From positions 1 to 54,385 of the forward strand of contig JAFAER010000243.1 of assembly GCA_023423895.1 (NCBI GenBank): DNA of 54,385 nt, given 5' to 3'. The DNA comes from Pseudomonadota bacterium (GTDB taxonomy: Bacteria > Myxococcota_A > Polyangia > Polyangiales > Polyangiaceae). Below are positions 8,441-16,823 of the stretch, in pieces. Every line of letters begins with the position of its first letter. The first letter of the stretch is position 1. The translations under genes were made by a program, and so were the position numbers. The notes below the pieces were generated by a model that had not been told where the DNA came from, did not search any database, and saw only the letters and a list, made by a program, of their open reading frames with translations.

Positions 8441-9211
8441 TCATCGAGGCGGCGCGCTCGCGTCGGGGCTCGGAAGGAGCGAGCCCGCCGGCGCCGGCGC
8501 GTCGCCCTCGAAGAATGCGCCGTCACCCTTGTAGAACTTCCAGAAGTCCTCCGCCCACACCTCGCCGCCCTTCTCGTTCGGGTGGATCTTGTCGGGGCGG
8601 CGCGCGATCTCGATGCCGGAGGCGTCGTAGAACCGGCACGGTGCGACGTGCTCGGAGAGCCACCGGTTGAACTTCGCCTGCGATGGCTTCCAGATCGGTG
8701 GAGCGATCCAGTAGCAGTCGATCCCGGCGACGCGCTTCAAGAGCTTGGGAAGGTAGGGCCCGATCTCCTTCTCGGGATCGATGCTGTGCGGGACGTGGTT
8801 GGCGCCGAGTGTGAGGAGGATGAGGTCTGGCTTCGTGCGGGCGATGAGCGAGGGGAGGTGATCGTTCTGCGAGAACTCGTGGATCGTTCCGCTCTCGATG
8901 ACGTCGCGGTGGTACTTCGTGCCGTCGGCTTCGAACTTCGGCCCGAGAGCGCGCGCAAGCCCGCCGCCGACCATCGAGTCGCCGGTGTGCAGGACGCGAA
9001 GGTACTTCTTCGGCGTACGCGGCTTGCTCGGAGCCGGCGGCTCGGCGTCGGCCGACGCAGAGGCAGGGGTAGAGGCTGCCGCGACGGATGCCGGAGCCGC
9101 GACGGCGTTCGGCGACGCGTCGGTGTCCGTGCTCGGGGCGGGCTTGGAGCACGCGAGGAGCGCGATCGCGATTACGACGAAAGGCACGAGGGTGGTGGTC
9201 GGACGGGACAT
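8441..9211 (-). CDS. SGNH/GDSL-type hydrolase lipoprotein
   Basis: This 256-residue lipoprotein has its acceptor Cys21 after FVVIAIALLA and an Ala/Pro/Ser linker to about residue 65. The hydrolase domain carries the SGNH blocks: block I HTGDSM with nucleophile S79, block III GANH (Asn), and block V DKIHPN with the catalytic Asp/His pair. Family members remove acyl groups from lipids, polysaccharides or peptidoglycan. The envelope location favours a glycan or cell-wall O-acetyl substrate, but that is inference. The gene lies upstream of the His-rich membrane protein (46-base gap), so the two may be co-transcribed. Confidence 0.85.
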   Translation of the reverse strand: MSRPTTTLVPFVVIAIALLACSKPAPSTDTDASPNAVAAPASVAAASTPASASADAEPPAPSKPRTPKKYLRVLHTGDSMVGGGLARALGPKFEADGTKYHRDVIESGTIHEFSQNDHLPSLIARTKPDLILLTLGANHVPHSIDPEKEIGPYLPKLLKRVAGIDCYWIAPPIWKPSQAKFNRWLSEHVAPCRFYDASGIEIARRPDKIHPNEKGGEVWAEDFWKFYKGDGAFFEGDAPAPAGSLLPSPDASAPPR

Positions 9212-9238
9212 GGCGGCTTGCGTGCGGCGATGTTACCG

Positions 9239-9258
9239 CTCGCGCGTCAGGACGCGAG
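9239..9258 (-). terminator. Hairpin downstream of the MopE-like gene
   Basis: CTCGCG and CGCGAG form a 6-bp stem around an 8-base loop, 11 bases past the MopE-like stop codon and before the SGNH gene start. It has no strong U-tract on this strand, so it may be a weak or Rho-assisted terminator. Confidence 0.35.
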
Positions 9259-9269
9259 AAAACGCCGCG

Positions 9270-10424
9270 TCACTCGCAGGTACGGTCCGGCTGGCACGTA
9301 CCGGGCTGTCCGTCGCCGCGCCTGCAGCGCACGCCCCGCGGGCAGTCCTGCTGGTCCATGCAGTCCGCGCCGTTGTTGCCGTCGTTGTCGATCCCGTCTG
9401 CGCAGTCCGTCTCGCGCTTGCTGCCGCCGACGCAGACGCACCCCGTCCCGCAGCTCTTGGCATTGCACTCGGGGTCGGCGCAGTCGGCGGCACCGTCGCC
9501 GTCGTTGTCGATGCCGTCGGCGCAGTTCGTCTCGTGTCTCGCGCCTGCGCCGCAGACGCAGCCAGTCCCGCAGCTCATGGCGTCGCAGTCGGGGTCGGCG
9601 CAGTCCGCCGGCCCATCGCCGTCGTTGTCGACGCCGTCGCTGCAGACCGACTCCGTCTTCGTCGCCGTGAAGCTGCACGTGCAGCCGGGCCCGCACGACC
9701 TTCCGGCGCAGCTCGGGTCGACGCAGTCGATCGCGCCGTCACCGTCGTTGTCGGCTCCGTCGTCGCACGTCGTCTCGAGGCGAACGCCGCCGGAGCACGT
9801 GCATCCGGCACCGCACGCGAGCCCTTCACATTCGCTGTCCGCGCAGTCGGTCGTGCCGTCACCGTCGTCATCGACGCCGTTCGTGCAGCTCGTCTCGGTG
9901 CGCTTCTGGCACGTGCCCGTCACGCATGCCTCGTCGTCGGCGCAGACGACGCCGCAGCCGCCGCAGTGGAGGCGAGACGTTGCCTTGTCGAAGTCCTCGT
10001 CGACGAGCCCGTCGCAGTCGTCGTCGAGGTCGTTGCAGGCCTCGGCGGGCGCGGGGAGCACTTCGCCGACGCAGACGGCCTGGCCGGTGCTGGTGCAGAC
10101 GAGCTGCCCGTCCTTGCATCGTCCCTGGTTGCGCGTCGCGCTCGGGCCCGAATAACACGCGCGAGCCATCGCGATCGAACCGTCAGGCGTCGCGAGCCCT
10201 GCATCGAACGCCGCCTCGCAGAGGTCGGCGGGATGAAGCGGCTCGGCGTCAGCATCGTGGCCCGGCGGATCCTCTGAAGCGGCATCGACGCCGCCTTCCA
10301 TCGTGCCCGCTCCGGAATCCTCCAGGGGATCGGGATCATCGACCCCAGTCTCGCTGCAGGCCGCCGTGATCGCCGTCACCGCCAACGTGGTGCCGAGGAG
10401 CGCGAAGAGAGGAAGAAGCCGCAC
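9270..10424 (-). CDS. MopE-like Asp/Cys-rich repeat lipoprotein
   Basis: A GTG at 10424 gives a 384-residue lipoprotein (signal VRLLPLFALLGTTLAVTAITAAC). After an acidic linker comes a MopE-type unit CNDLDDDCDGLVDEDF. Five imperfect repeats of about 40 residues follow, each built as C-x-D/N-G-x-D-N/D-D-G-D-G-x2-D-C-x-D plus a CGxGCxC end. Such DxDxDG loops bind calcium in thrombospondin-3 and MopE proteins, and the paired cysteines should form disulfides outside the cytoplasm. MopE-like repeat proteins are abundant in myxobacteria; their roles are mostly unknown. The frame stays open antisense through hrpA far upstream, but only this part has coding character. Confidence 0.8.
   Translation of the reverse strand: MRLLPLFALLGTTLAVTAITAACSETGVDDPDPLEDSGAGTMEGGVDAASEDPPGHDADAEPLHPADLCEAAFDAGLATPDGSIAMARACYSGPSATRNQGRCKDGQLVCTSTGQAVCVGEVLPAPAEACNDLDDDCDGLVDEDFDKATSRLHCGGCGVVCADDEACVTGTCQKRTETSCTNGVDDDGDGTTDCADSECEGLACGAGCTCSGGVRLETTCDDGADNDGDGAIDCVDPSCAGRSCGPGCTCSFTATKTESVCSDGVDNDGDGPADCADPDCDAMSCGTGCVCGAGARHETNCADGIDNDGDGAADCADPECNAKSCGTGCVCVGGSKRETDCADGIDNDGNNGADCMDQQDCPRGVRCRRGDGQPGTCQPDRTCE
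9330..9893 (-). repeat. Five-unit ~120-bp coding repeat
   Basis: These are intragenic tandem repeats of about 40 codons encoding the Asp-rich calcium-loop/CGxGCxC units of the MopE-like lipoprotein. Units 3 and 4 are most alike. The last unit has lost the CGxGCxC end. Recombination between units could change repeat number. Confidence 0.75.
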
Positions 10425-10568
10425 GTCATCATCCGTAACATGGGCGGACGCGAGCGAGGGGCGGACGCGTGCGAGATCCTCGGCGCGAGAGTCCGAGCTC
10501 ATCCATTTTTCGCCAGTTTTCCCCAGCGCCGAGCGGGCTGACGCCGGGAGTGCTATCTCGCGGACCTC

Positions 10569-13500
10569 ATGTCCGCGGACACGTCGCCCGAGGCGAGCAA
10601 GGAAGATACGAAAGAGGAGGAGGGGCCGATCCGCTTCCCACCCGAGCTGCCGATCTCGGCGCGGGTGCGAGACATTGCGACCGCCATCGATGGCCATCAG
10701 GTCGTCATCGTCGCCGGGGCGACGGGCTCCGGAAAGACGACGCAGCTCCCGAAGATCGCGCTCGCGATGGGCCGTGGACTCGAGCGGATCATCGGGGTGA
10801 CGCAGCCACGCCGGATCGCGGCGACGAGCGTCGCCGCGCGCGTCGCGACGGAGCTCGGCTCGCCCCTCGGTACGGACGTCGGCTACCAGATCCGCTTCGA
10901 GGACCGCACCTCGCCGAGCACGTACGTGAAGTTCATGACGGACGGCATCCTGCTCGCCGAGACGCAGGGCGATCCGCTGCTCCGTCGGTACGACACGCTG
11001 GTCATCGACGAAGCCCACGAGCGCAGTCTGACGATCGACTTCCTCCTCGGATGGTTGAGGCGCATCCTTCCCGAGCGGCCGGACCTCAAGGTCATCGTCA
11101 GCTCCGCGACCATCGAGCACGAGCGCTTCTCGGAGTTCTTCGGCGGCGCGCCGGTCATCCAGGTCGAGGGCCGAACGTACCCCGTCGAGGTGCTCTACGA
11201 GCCGCCGAACGACGACGTCGACATGCCGGACGCGGTCGCGAACGCCGTCGAGAACGTGACGTCGCTCGATCCTCGCGGCGACATCCTCGTCTTCCTGCCC
11301 GGCGAGCGCGAGATCCGCGAAGCCGAGAACGAGCTCAACGCGCGCAACCTCCGGCACACGACGGTGCAGCCGCTTTATGCGCGCCTCTCCGGTGCGGAGC
11401 AGAGCCGGGTGTTCGCCACGATTCCGCAGCGGCGCGTCATCCTGGCGACGAACGTGGCGGAGACGTCGGTGACGATCCCCGGCATCGTCTACGTGATCGA
11501 CACCGGGGTGGCCAGGCTCTCGCGGTACGACCCGCGATCGGGGACGACCCGCCTCCAGATCGAGGGCATCTCGCAGGCGAGCGCCGATCAGCGAAAAGGG
11601 CGCTGCGGGCGCGTCCGCGAGGGTATCTGCGTCCGCCTCTACGACGAGCAGAGCTTCGCTGCACGGTCGGCGTACACCGATCCCGAGATCAAGCGGACGG
11701 GCCTTGCGGGCGTCATTCTCCGGATGAAGGCGCTCGGCCTCGGCGACGTGGAGGACTTCCCGTTCCTCGATCCGCCGCATCCGAAGTCGATCGCCGAAGG
11801 CTACCGCGTGCTCGAGGAGCTCGGCGCGCTCGACGCGAAGCGGGAGCTCACGCCCATCGGCGAGCGGCTCGCGCGGTTCCCGGTCGACCCGCGGATCGGG
11901 CGGATGATCCTCGCGGGCGCCGAGCTCGGCTGTCTTCGTGAGGTGCTCGTCGTAGCCGCGGCGCTGAACATCCAGGACCCGCGGGAGCGCCCGCGCGAGC
12001 ACCAGCAAAAGGCGGACGAGCTGCATCGACGCTTCCGCGACGAACGCTCGGACTTCGTCGGGCTCCTCCGCCTCTGGGACTTCGTGCGCGAGGCGGAGCG
12101 AAAGGGACGCTCGAACCTCCGCCGCACGTGCAAGGACGGGTTCCTCTCGTTCATGCGCATTCGCGAGTGGACGGAGATCCACCGCCAGCTCGAGGACGTC
12201 GTGCGTGAGCTGCGGATCGACGTTCGCGGACGCGGCGAGTCGGGCGGACCGCGGCCGCCGAGGACGAGCGACGACGTCGACACGTTGCATCGTGCACTGC
12301 TGTCCGGGCTCCTTTCCAAGGTCGGAAAGTGGAATCCGGAGCAGCGCATCTACATGGGAGCGAAGCAGACGCGCTTCGCCATCCACCCTTCTTCGGCGCT
12401 CGCGAAGAAGCCGCCGGCATGGGTGATGGCCTTCGAGCTGGTCGAGACGACGCAGCTCTTCGCGCGGACCGTCGCGAAGATCGAGCCCGAGTGGCTGCTC
12501 GATGCGGGCGCGCACCTGCTCAAGCGGAGTTACTCCGACCCGCACTGGTCCGAGAAGTCCGCACGCGCTTCGGTGAAGGAGCACGCGACGCTGTTCGGTC
12601 TCTCCGTGTCGCGGGATCGACACGTCGACTACGCGAGCGTTGCGCCGGCGGAAGCCAGGCGAATGTTCCTCGATCATGCGCTCGTCCGAGGGGAGTACAC
12701 GACGCGAGGCGACTTCCAGCGCAAGAACCAGGAGCTCCTCGCCGAGGTCGCCCGTCTGCGAGACAAGGCGCGCCGGAGCGACATGCTCGCCGACGACGAC
12801 GCGCTGCTCGCGTTCTTCGAGCGCCGTGTTCCGGACGACGTCGTGAACGGCAAGACGTTCGAGGCCTGGCGACAGGAGGCAGAGAAGGCCGACCCGCGCG
12901 TCCTCGTCCTCTCGATCGAAGACGTGCTGGCCACGGACCCGGAGCTGTCGCCGGCAGCGTATCCGGACGAGATCCGGGTCCACGGCGCCAAGGTTCCGGT
13001 GACGTATCGCTTCGATCCCGCCGCGGAGGACGACGGCATCACGCTGACGGTTCCGCTCGTTCTCCTCCCGCAGCTCGATCCGGGAGAGCTCGATTGGACC
13101 ATTCCCGGCTGGCATCGGGAGAAGATCGCCGCGCTCCTCTACGAGCTTCCGCGCGGACTGCGGAAGGAGCTCGGCGACATCGGAGAGGTCGCGCGCGCCA
13201 TCGCGCCGAAGCTTCGACCTTTCGAAGGCCCGATGATCCCGGCGCTTGCTCGCGCGATCGCAGAGGTCACGGGCGCTCGCATTCCGTCGGACGCCTTCCG
13301 TCCCGAAGCGGTCGCGGCTTACCTGCGTCTCACGCTCCGCGTCGTCGACGAGACGGGCAAGTTGATCGCGCAGGGGCGTGACATCGACGACCTGCTCCAG
13401 CGGTTCGGCGCTCGTGCCCGTGCGGTCTGGAAGGAGAGCGCGCCGTCGCCGAAGTGGGAGCGGACCGGGCTCACGGCATGGGACTTCGGTGACCTGCCGG

Positions 13501-14330
13501 AGATGGTCACCCGTCGCGTCGCAAACGTGGAGGTCCGAAGCTTTCCGGCCCTCGTCGACCGGGGCTCGAGCGTCGATCTCGTCTTGCTCGAATCCGCGGC
13601 CGCGGCGACGGATGCCTCTCGAGCGGGCGTGCGGCGGCTCGTGATGCTCGCGAAACGGAGCATGCTCTCGCAGTTCACCCCGCGCCTCCCCGCGGCGTTC
13701 CCGCACTCCAACGGCGCGCCGACGTCACGCGCGGAGAACGAGGCGTTTCGGTCGATGCTCCTCGCGAAGATCGTCGATGCCGCCTTCCAGCTCGATTCGG
13801 AAGAGGCGGACCTCGAGCTGCCGCGCACGAAGGTCGCCTTCGACCAGCTCCTCGCGAAGGGCAGCCCCCGCATCGCGCCGTCGTTCCAGGTGTTCGTCGA
13901 CGCGCTCAAACCGATCGCGACGGAGCTCGAGAAGACCCTCCAGGCGCTCCGGAACGCGTCGCGGCACCCGAGCGGCCGCAACGCGATCGTGGAGATCTAC
14001 GCGCAGCTCGAGCACCTGTTCCCGCCGGACCTTCTCGCGTCGGTCCCGTTCGGACGGCTCGAGCACTTCCCTCGGTACCTCCGCGCGGCGCAGGCGCGGC
14101 TGCAGCGCGCCATCAGCGATCCGCGCAAGGACGCGGACAAGCTGGCGCCGTTCGCGCCGCTCTGGGCGTCGTTCCTCGCAAAGCGGAAGACTGCCCGAGA
14201 TCAGGCGGCGGTGCTGGAGCTCCGCTGGTCGTTCGAAGAGCTGCGCGTGGCCATCTTCGCGCCGGAGCTGAAGACGCCGTACCCGGTGTCGGTGGCGAAG
14301 GTGTCTGCCGCGCTTTCGACGTTGCGCTGA
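10569..14330 (+). CDS. hrpA: ATP-dependent RNA helicase HrpA
   Basis: This 1253-residue DEAH-box helicase has motif I GATGSGKTT (K56), motif II DEAH within LVIDEAHERSL, motif III SATIE, motif V TNVAETSVTIPGI and motif VI QRKGRCGR. The helicase-associated HA2 and OB-fold domains follow. A long C-terminal region from about residue 700 corresponds to the DUF3418 extension typical of bacterial HrpA. The length matches E. coli HrpA (about 1300). HrpA unwinds RNA and rescues stalled or collided ribosomes. The ATG at 10569 lies in a region divergent from the MopE-like gene. The acidic N-terminus (SADTSPEASKEDTKEEEG) is a short unstructured leader. Confidence 0.95.
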   Translation: MSADTSPEASKEDTKEEEGPIRFPPELPISARVRDIATAIDGHQVVIVAGATGSGKTTQLPKIALAMGRGLERIIGVTQPRRIAATSVAARVATELGSPLGTDVGYQIRFEDRTSPSTYVKFMTDGILLAETQGDPLLRRYDTLVIDEAHERSLTIDFLLGWLRRILPERPDLKVIVSSATIEHERFSEFFGGAPVIQVEGRTYPVEVLYEPPNDDVDMPDAVANAVENVTSLDPRGDILVFLPGEREIREAENELNARNLRHTTVQPLYARLSGAEQSRVFATIPQRRVILATNVAETSVTIPGIVYVIDTGVARLSRYDPRSGTTRLQIEGISQASADQRKGRCGRVREGICVRLYDEQSFAARSAYTDPEIKRTGLAGVILRMKALGLGDVEDFPFLDPPHPKSIAEGYRVLEELGALDAKRELTPIGERLARFPVDPRIGRMILAGAELGCLREVLVVAAALNIQDPRERPREHQQKADELHRRFRDERSDFVGLLRLWDFVREAERKGRSNLRRTCKDGFLSFMRIREWTEIHRQLEDVVRELRIDVRGRGESGGPRPPRTSDDVDTLHRALLSGLLSKVGKWNPEQRIYMGAKQTRFAIHPSSALAKKPPAWVMAFELVETTQLFARTVAKIEPEWLLDAGAHLLKRSYSDPHWSEKSARASVKEHATLFGLSVSRDRHVDYASVAPAEARRMFLDHALVRGEYTTRGDFQRKNQELLAEVARLRDKARRSDMLADDDALLAFFERRVPDDVVNGKTFEAWRQEAEKADPRVLVLSIEDVLATDPELSPAAYPDEIRVHGAKVPVTYRFDPAAEDDGITLTVPLVLLPQLDPGELDWTIPGWHREKIAALLYELPRGLRKELGDIGEVARAIAPKLRPFEGPMIPALARAIAEVTGARIPSDAFRPEAVAAYLRLTLRVVDETGKLIAQGRDIDDLLQRFGARARAVWKESAPSPKWERTGLTAWDFGDLPEMVTRRVANVEVRSFPALVDRGSSVDLVLLESAAAATDASRAGVRRLVMLAKRSMLSQFTPRLPAAFPHSNGAPTSRAENEAFRSMLLAKIVDAAFQLDSEEADLELPRTKVAFDQLLAKGSPRIAPSFQVFVDALKPIATELEKTLQALRNASRHPSGRNAIVEIYAQLEHLFPPDLLASVPFGRLEHFPRYLRAAQARLQRAISDPRKDADKLAPFAPLWASFLAKRKTARDQAAVLELRWSFEELRVAIFAPELKTPYPVSVAKVSAALSTLR

Positions 14331-14357
14331 CGCTCGATTGCTGGTTGCTCGCTCGCG

Positions 14358-15389
14358 TCAGGGCGCAGGGCGGCTCTTCGGCTCGATCTCGAGATCGGGA
14401 AGCCCCTGGAGCTTCGCTTCTTCGTTGGGCTCCGTCGCCGGGCGGGGGACCTCCTCCGCTGGAGGCAAGAGCACCCGGAGGCTTCGCGGCAGACACTCGA
14501 CGACGAGACGACCCGCACCTGCAGGCTCCCCATCGACGAGCAACGGCTGCTCGGGGTCGGCGTCGATCCGCAGGCGGCACGCCGACAGATATCCGACGTT
14601 CTCCCGCGTGGCGGGCTCTGCGCGAGTCGCCGACCGTAGGAGATGCAGACCCGTGGCGACCACGTCCGCGAGCCCGGTCGCGGCCACGATCGTGACGTCG
14701 AGCGCGCCGTCGGCCGGAGACACCGCCGCGGGGCCTTGCGCGAGCACGGTCTTCCGCGGTGCCACGTTGGCGACCGTCACATTCACTGCGCGACACCGGA
14801 CGACCGCGTCTTCGGTCTCGATTTCCACCTGGAACTGCTCGAGGTCCGCGAGGTTGATGAGCCCCTCCTTGATGTACGCGAGCACGCCCCAGCGGTTCTT
14901 CGCGTCACGCGGCGTGCCCGCGACGGTAGCCGCGTGGAAGCCGACGGACGCATGAAGCAGCATGGGGTGGCCGTTCGCGCGCGCCGTGTCGATGGCGCAT
15001 ACCTCTCCTCTGCCGAGCGTCGCGAGAGCTCCATCGATGTCCGTCGGGATACCGAGACCAGCGGCGATCGAGTTCGACGTGCCGCGTGCGACGATCCCGA
15101 GCGGCGTCTCCGTGCCGACGAGGGCGCCCGCGACCATCGACACGGTCCCGTCTCCGCCCGCCGCGATGACGATGTCCGGACGTGCCGCGAGCGCAAGTCT
15201 CGCGCAGGCGTCCGCGTCGCGCTCCGGACACGTCGCGAGCACGCTCAGATCGAACGCAGCATCGAGCTCCGTTCGGAGCGCGTCCAGGTCATCGATGCCT
15301 CTTCCTGCCGCGGGGTTGAAGATCAAGGCTGCGCTGCGGCGCGGAACGGCCCGCGGGAGGACAGGCGGAGGGAAAGCGGCAGCGGTCAT
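14358..15389 (-). CDS. Diacylglycerol/lipid kinase family protein
   Basis: The 343-residue protein has the DAGK catalytic fold: NPAAGRG near residue 25, then the nucleotide-binding IAAGGDGTVSM (GGDGT at 78-82), then PLGIVARGTSNSIAAGLG in place of the usual PLGTxNDFA. The C-terminal domain contains the usual LLVDGEP segment. Relatives (DgkB, YegS, bacterial sphingosine/ceramide kinases) phosphorylate membrane lipids. Ceramide and sphingolipids occur in some myxobacteria, so a sphingoid substrate is possible but unproven. The gene is convergent with hrpA, and its Pro-rich tail overlaps nothing. The ATG at 15389 fits the family start. Confidence 0.85.
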   Translation of the reverse strand: MTAAAFPPPVLPRAVPRRSAALIFNPAAGRGIDDLDALRTELDAAFDLSVLATCPERDADACARLALAARPDIVIAAGGDGTVSMVAGALVGTETPLGIVARGTSNSIAAGLGIPTDIDGALATLGRGEVCAIDTARANGHPMLLHASVGFHAATVAGTPRDAKNRWGVLAYIKEGLINLADLEQFQVEIETEDAVVRCRAVNVTVANVAPRKTVLAQGPAAVSPADGALDVTIVAATGLADVVATGLHLLRSATRAEPATRENVGYLSACRLRIDADPEQPLLVDGEPAGAGRLVVECLPRSLRVLLPPAEEVPRPATEPNEEAKLQGLPDLEIEPKSRPAP

Positions 15390-15802
15390 CGGTGTCCTTT
15401 GCGGGGCGTGCCCGGATGCACGGCGGTGTCGGCGAGCGCCCGCGTCGTCGGTACGAGCTGAGATTCACCTCGTGGCCGGCTGTGGCTTACCGTCTCGGCG
15501 AGCGCACGCGCGCGGACGGAAGGAGAGGTGAGGGCACGCGCAAAGCGAGGTGCTTCATGCGGCGCTCGCTGCTCGCGCAACCCACGACACCTCTTCACTG
15601 GGCTCCCCGGCGTGCTCATTCGTTCGCTCGCAGCGCTACAGTGCAGATCGCGTACCGGCCACTGCCACGCGTGAACGCGTGAACGCGCGGACGCTGCCGG
15701 GCGACGTCCGCGCGCGCTTCATGTGAGCTGTCCCGACCGGTATGCATGCGGGCCGTCGGACGCGTCTCGCCCCGGACCGTGCAGAAGGTGCCTGCGCCGC
15801 GC
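15390..15802. other. Intergenic region with no recognisable gene
   Basis: These 413 bases lie between the lipid kinase start and the stop of the next lipoprotein, both on the minus strand. Short open frames here are Arg/Ser-rich with no coding character. The one clear element is a 10-bp perfect hairpin at 15684-15714, annotated separately. The lipid kinase promoter should be in the left part, but I cannot place it. Confidence 0.5.
15684..15714 (-). terminator. Strong GC hairpin downstream of the Cys-rich lipoprotein
   Basis: CGCGCGGACG and CGTCCGCGCG form a perfect 10-bp stem with an 11-base loop, 88 bases past the lipoprotein stop at 15803. No U-tract follows, which is common in GC-rich genomes, so termination efficiency is uncertain. 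Confidence 0.5.
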
Positions 15803-16420
15803 TCAGTTGCAGATGAGCTTCTGGATGTTGACCGGCTCGTTCGGCTTCTTCACGCCCGTCCCCGTGCACTGTCCCTTCTGCGAAGGACATCCCTGGCCGT
15901 GGGTCCTCTGGCACTCTCCGGAGCCGACGAAGCAGCTGTCGCTCAGGTACCGGCTGTCGTCGCTGAACCGGAGCGTCCCGCATTCCGGATTGAAGCCGTC
16001 CTTCGCACCACCGCTCCAGATCGCGATCGTGCCGCACAGCGTTCCCTTCACCGAGTAGCTGTCGCCTCGATCGAGCCGGATGCTCGTACCGTCCTGCGAG
16101 ATCAGGACGATCTCTTCTTTGTCCTTCGTCGGGCAATCGTCCCCTTCACGGCACGTCCGCTTCGTCGTCCACTCGCCCGCGACGGCGAGCGTCGTCGTGC
16201 ACTCGCACCGTCCGTTGCCGAGCGGTCTACCTGCTCCCGGATGCGTGCAGTCGACGCCCGCACCGCCGTCTTCCGCTGTCGCGCCGCCTCCGCCGTCGTC
16301 CGTCGCGGCGCTCTGCGCACCGGCGCCGGGCGAGGAAGGCGGCGTGGTGGCCGTGTCATCGCTGCACGACCAGACGAGCGCGAGCGCGCCGACGAGCACA
16401 CAGACATGCCTGGTTTTCAT
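15803..16420 (-). CDS. Cysteine-rich lipoprotein, function unknown
   Basis: This 205-residue protein has a lipoprotein signal (MKTRHVCVLVGALALVWSC) and a Gly/Ala/Asp/Thr linker. The mature domain holds about a dozen cysteines (for example GRCECTTT, GDDCPTK, CFVGSGECQRTHGQGCP), which implies a disulfide-stabilised extracytoplasmic fold. I recognise no family. The ATG at 16420 fits the signal peptide best; a GTG two codons upstream is also possible. The gene lies alone, upstream of a long spacer, and its own promoter should be in 16421-16532. Confidence 0.65.
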   Translation of the reverse strand: MKTRHVCVLVGALALVWSCSDDTATTPPSSPGAGAQSAATDDGGGGATAEDGGAGVDCTHPGAGRPLGNGRCECTTTLAVAGEWTTKRTCREGDDCPTKDKEEIVLISQDGTSIRLDRGDSYSVKGTLCGTIAIWSGGAKDGFNPECGTLRFSDDSRYLSDSCFVGSGECQRTHGQGCPSQKGQCTGTGVKKPNEPVNIQKLICN

Positions 16421-16532
16421 GCGCACACATTAAGCGCGCACCAACAATGGTCGAGCCTTCTGCGCATCAAAGAGTGCGATCTGCATGCTTCTCGAAGCGT
16501 CGCTCCGCGGCGGCGACGCGCGATCGCGACGC

Positions 16533-16745
16533 TCAGCGGCGACGGGCGCCGAGCCGAGCCACGATCTCCTGCAGCTCCGCGACGCTCATGTCGACGTGCT
16601 CGACGACGCGCCCGTAGAGCATCGGCAGCGGGATGTACCGCCGGTCGCCGCCCTCCTCGGCCTGCAGGGTCGACAGCACCCATAGGACGACCCGCTCTTT
16701 GCGCGTCAAGCCGTCGCGTACATCGGGCACGTCGTCTTCGTCCAC
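16533..16745 (-). CDS. Small hypothetical protein divergent from SNF2 helicase
   Basis: This 70-residue acidic-then-basic protein starts at a GTG. The middle segment (LTRKERVVLWVLSTLQAEEG) and the end (MSVAELQEIVARLGARRR) are predicted helices with an HTH-like spacing. No family is recognised. Its position 78 bases from the helicase start on the opposite strand suggests a shared regulatory region. Coding status rests on length and amphipathic character only, so confidence is moderate. Confidence 0.45.
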   Translation of the reverse strand: MDEDDVPDVRDGLTRKERVVLWVLSTLQAEEGGDRRYIPLPMLYGRVVEHVDMSVAELQEIVARLGARRR

Positions 16746-16823
16746 GCTTCGAGCTTACGCGGTCGAGGAATTCGCCGCAGCGAAGTCCCCAAGCCGCATC
16801 GAGATCGGCTACACCCGTCGGCC

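Noticed and set aside
10425..13706. A very long minus-strand open frame continues in frame from the MopE-like gene antisense through hrpA
   Set aside because: Its translation upstream of 10424 is Arg/Glu/Asp/Leu-rich antisense to the clear HrpA helicase motifs. Long antisense frames are expected in GC-rich codon usage.
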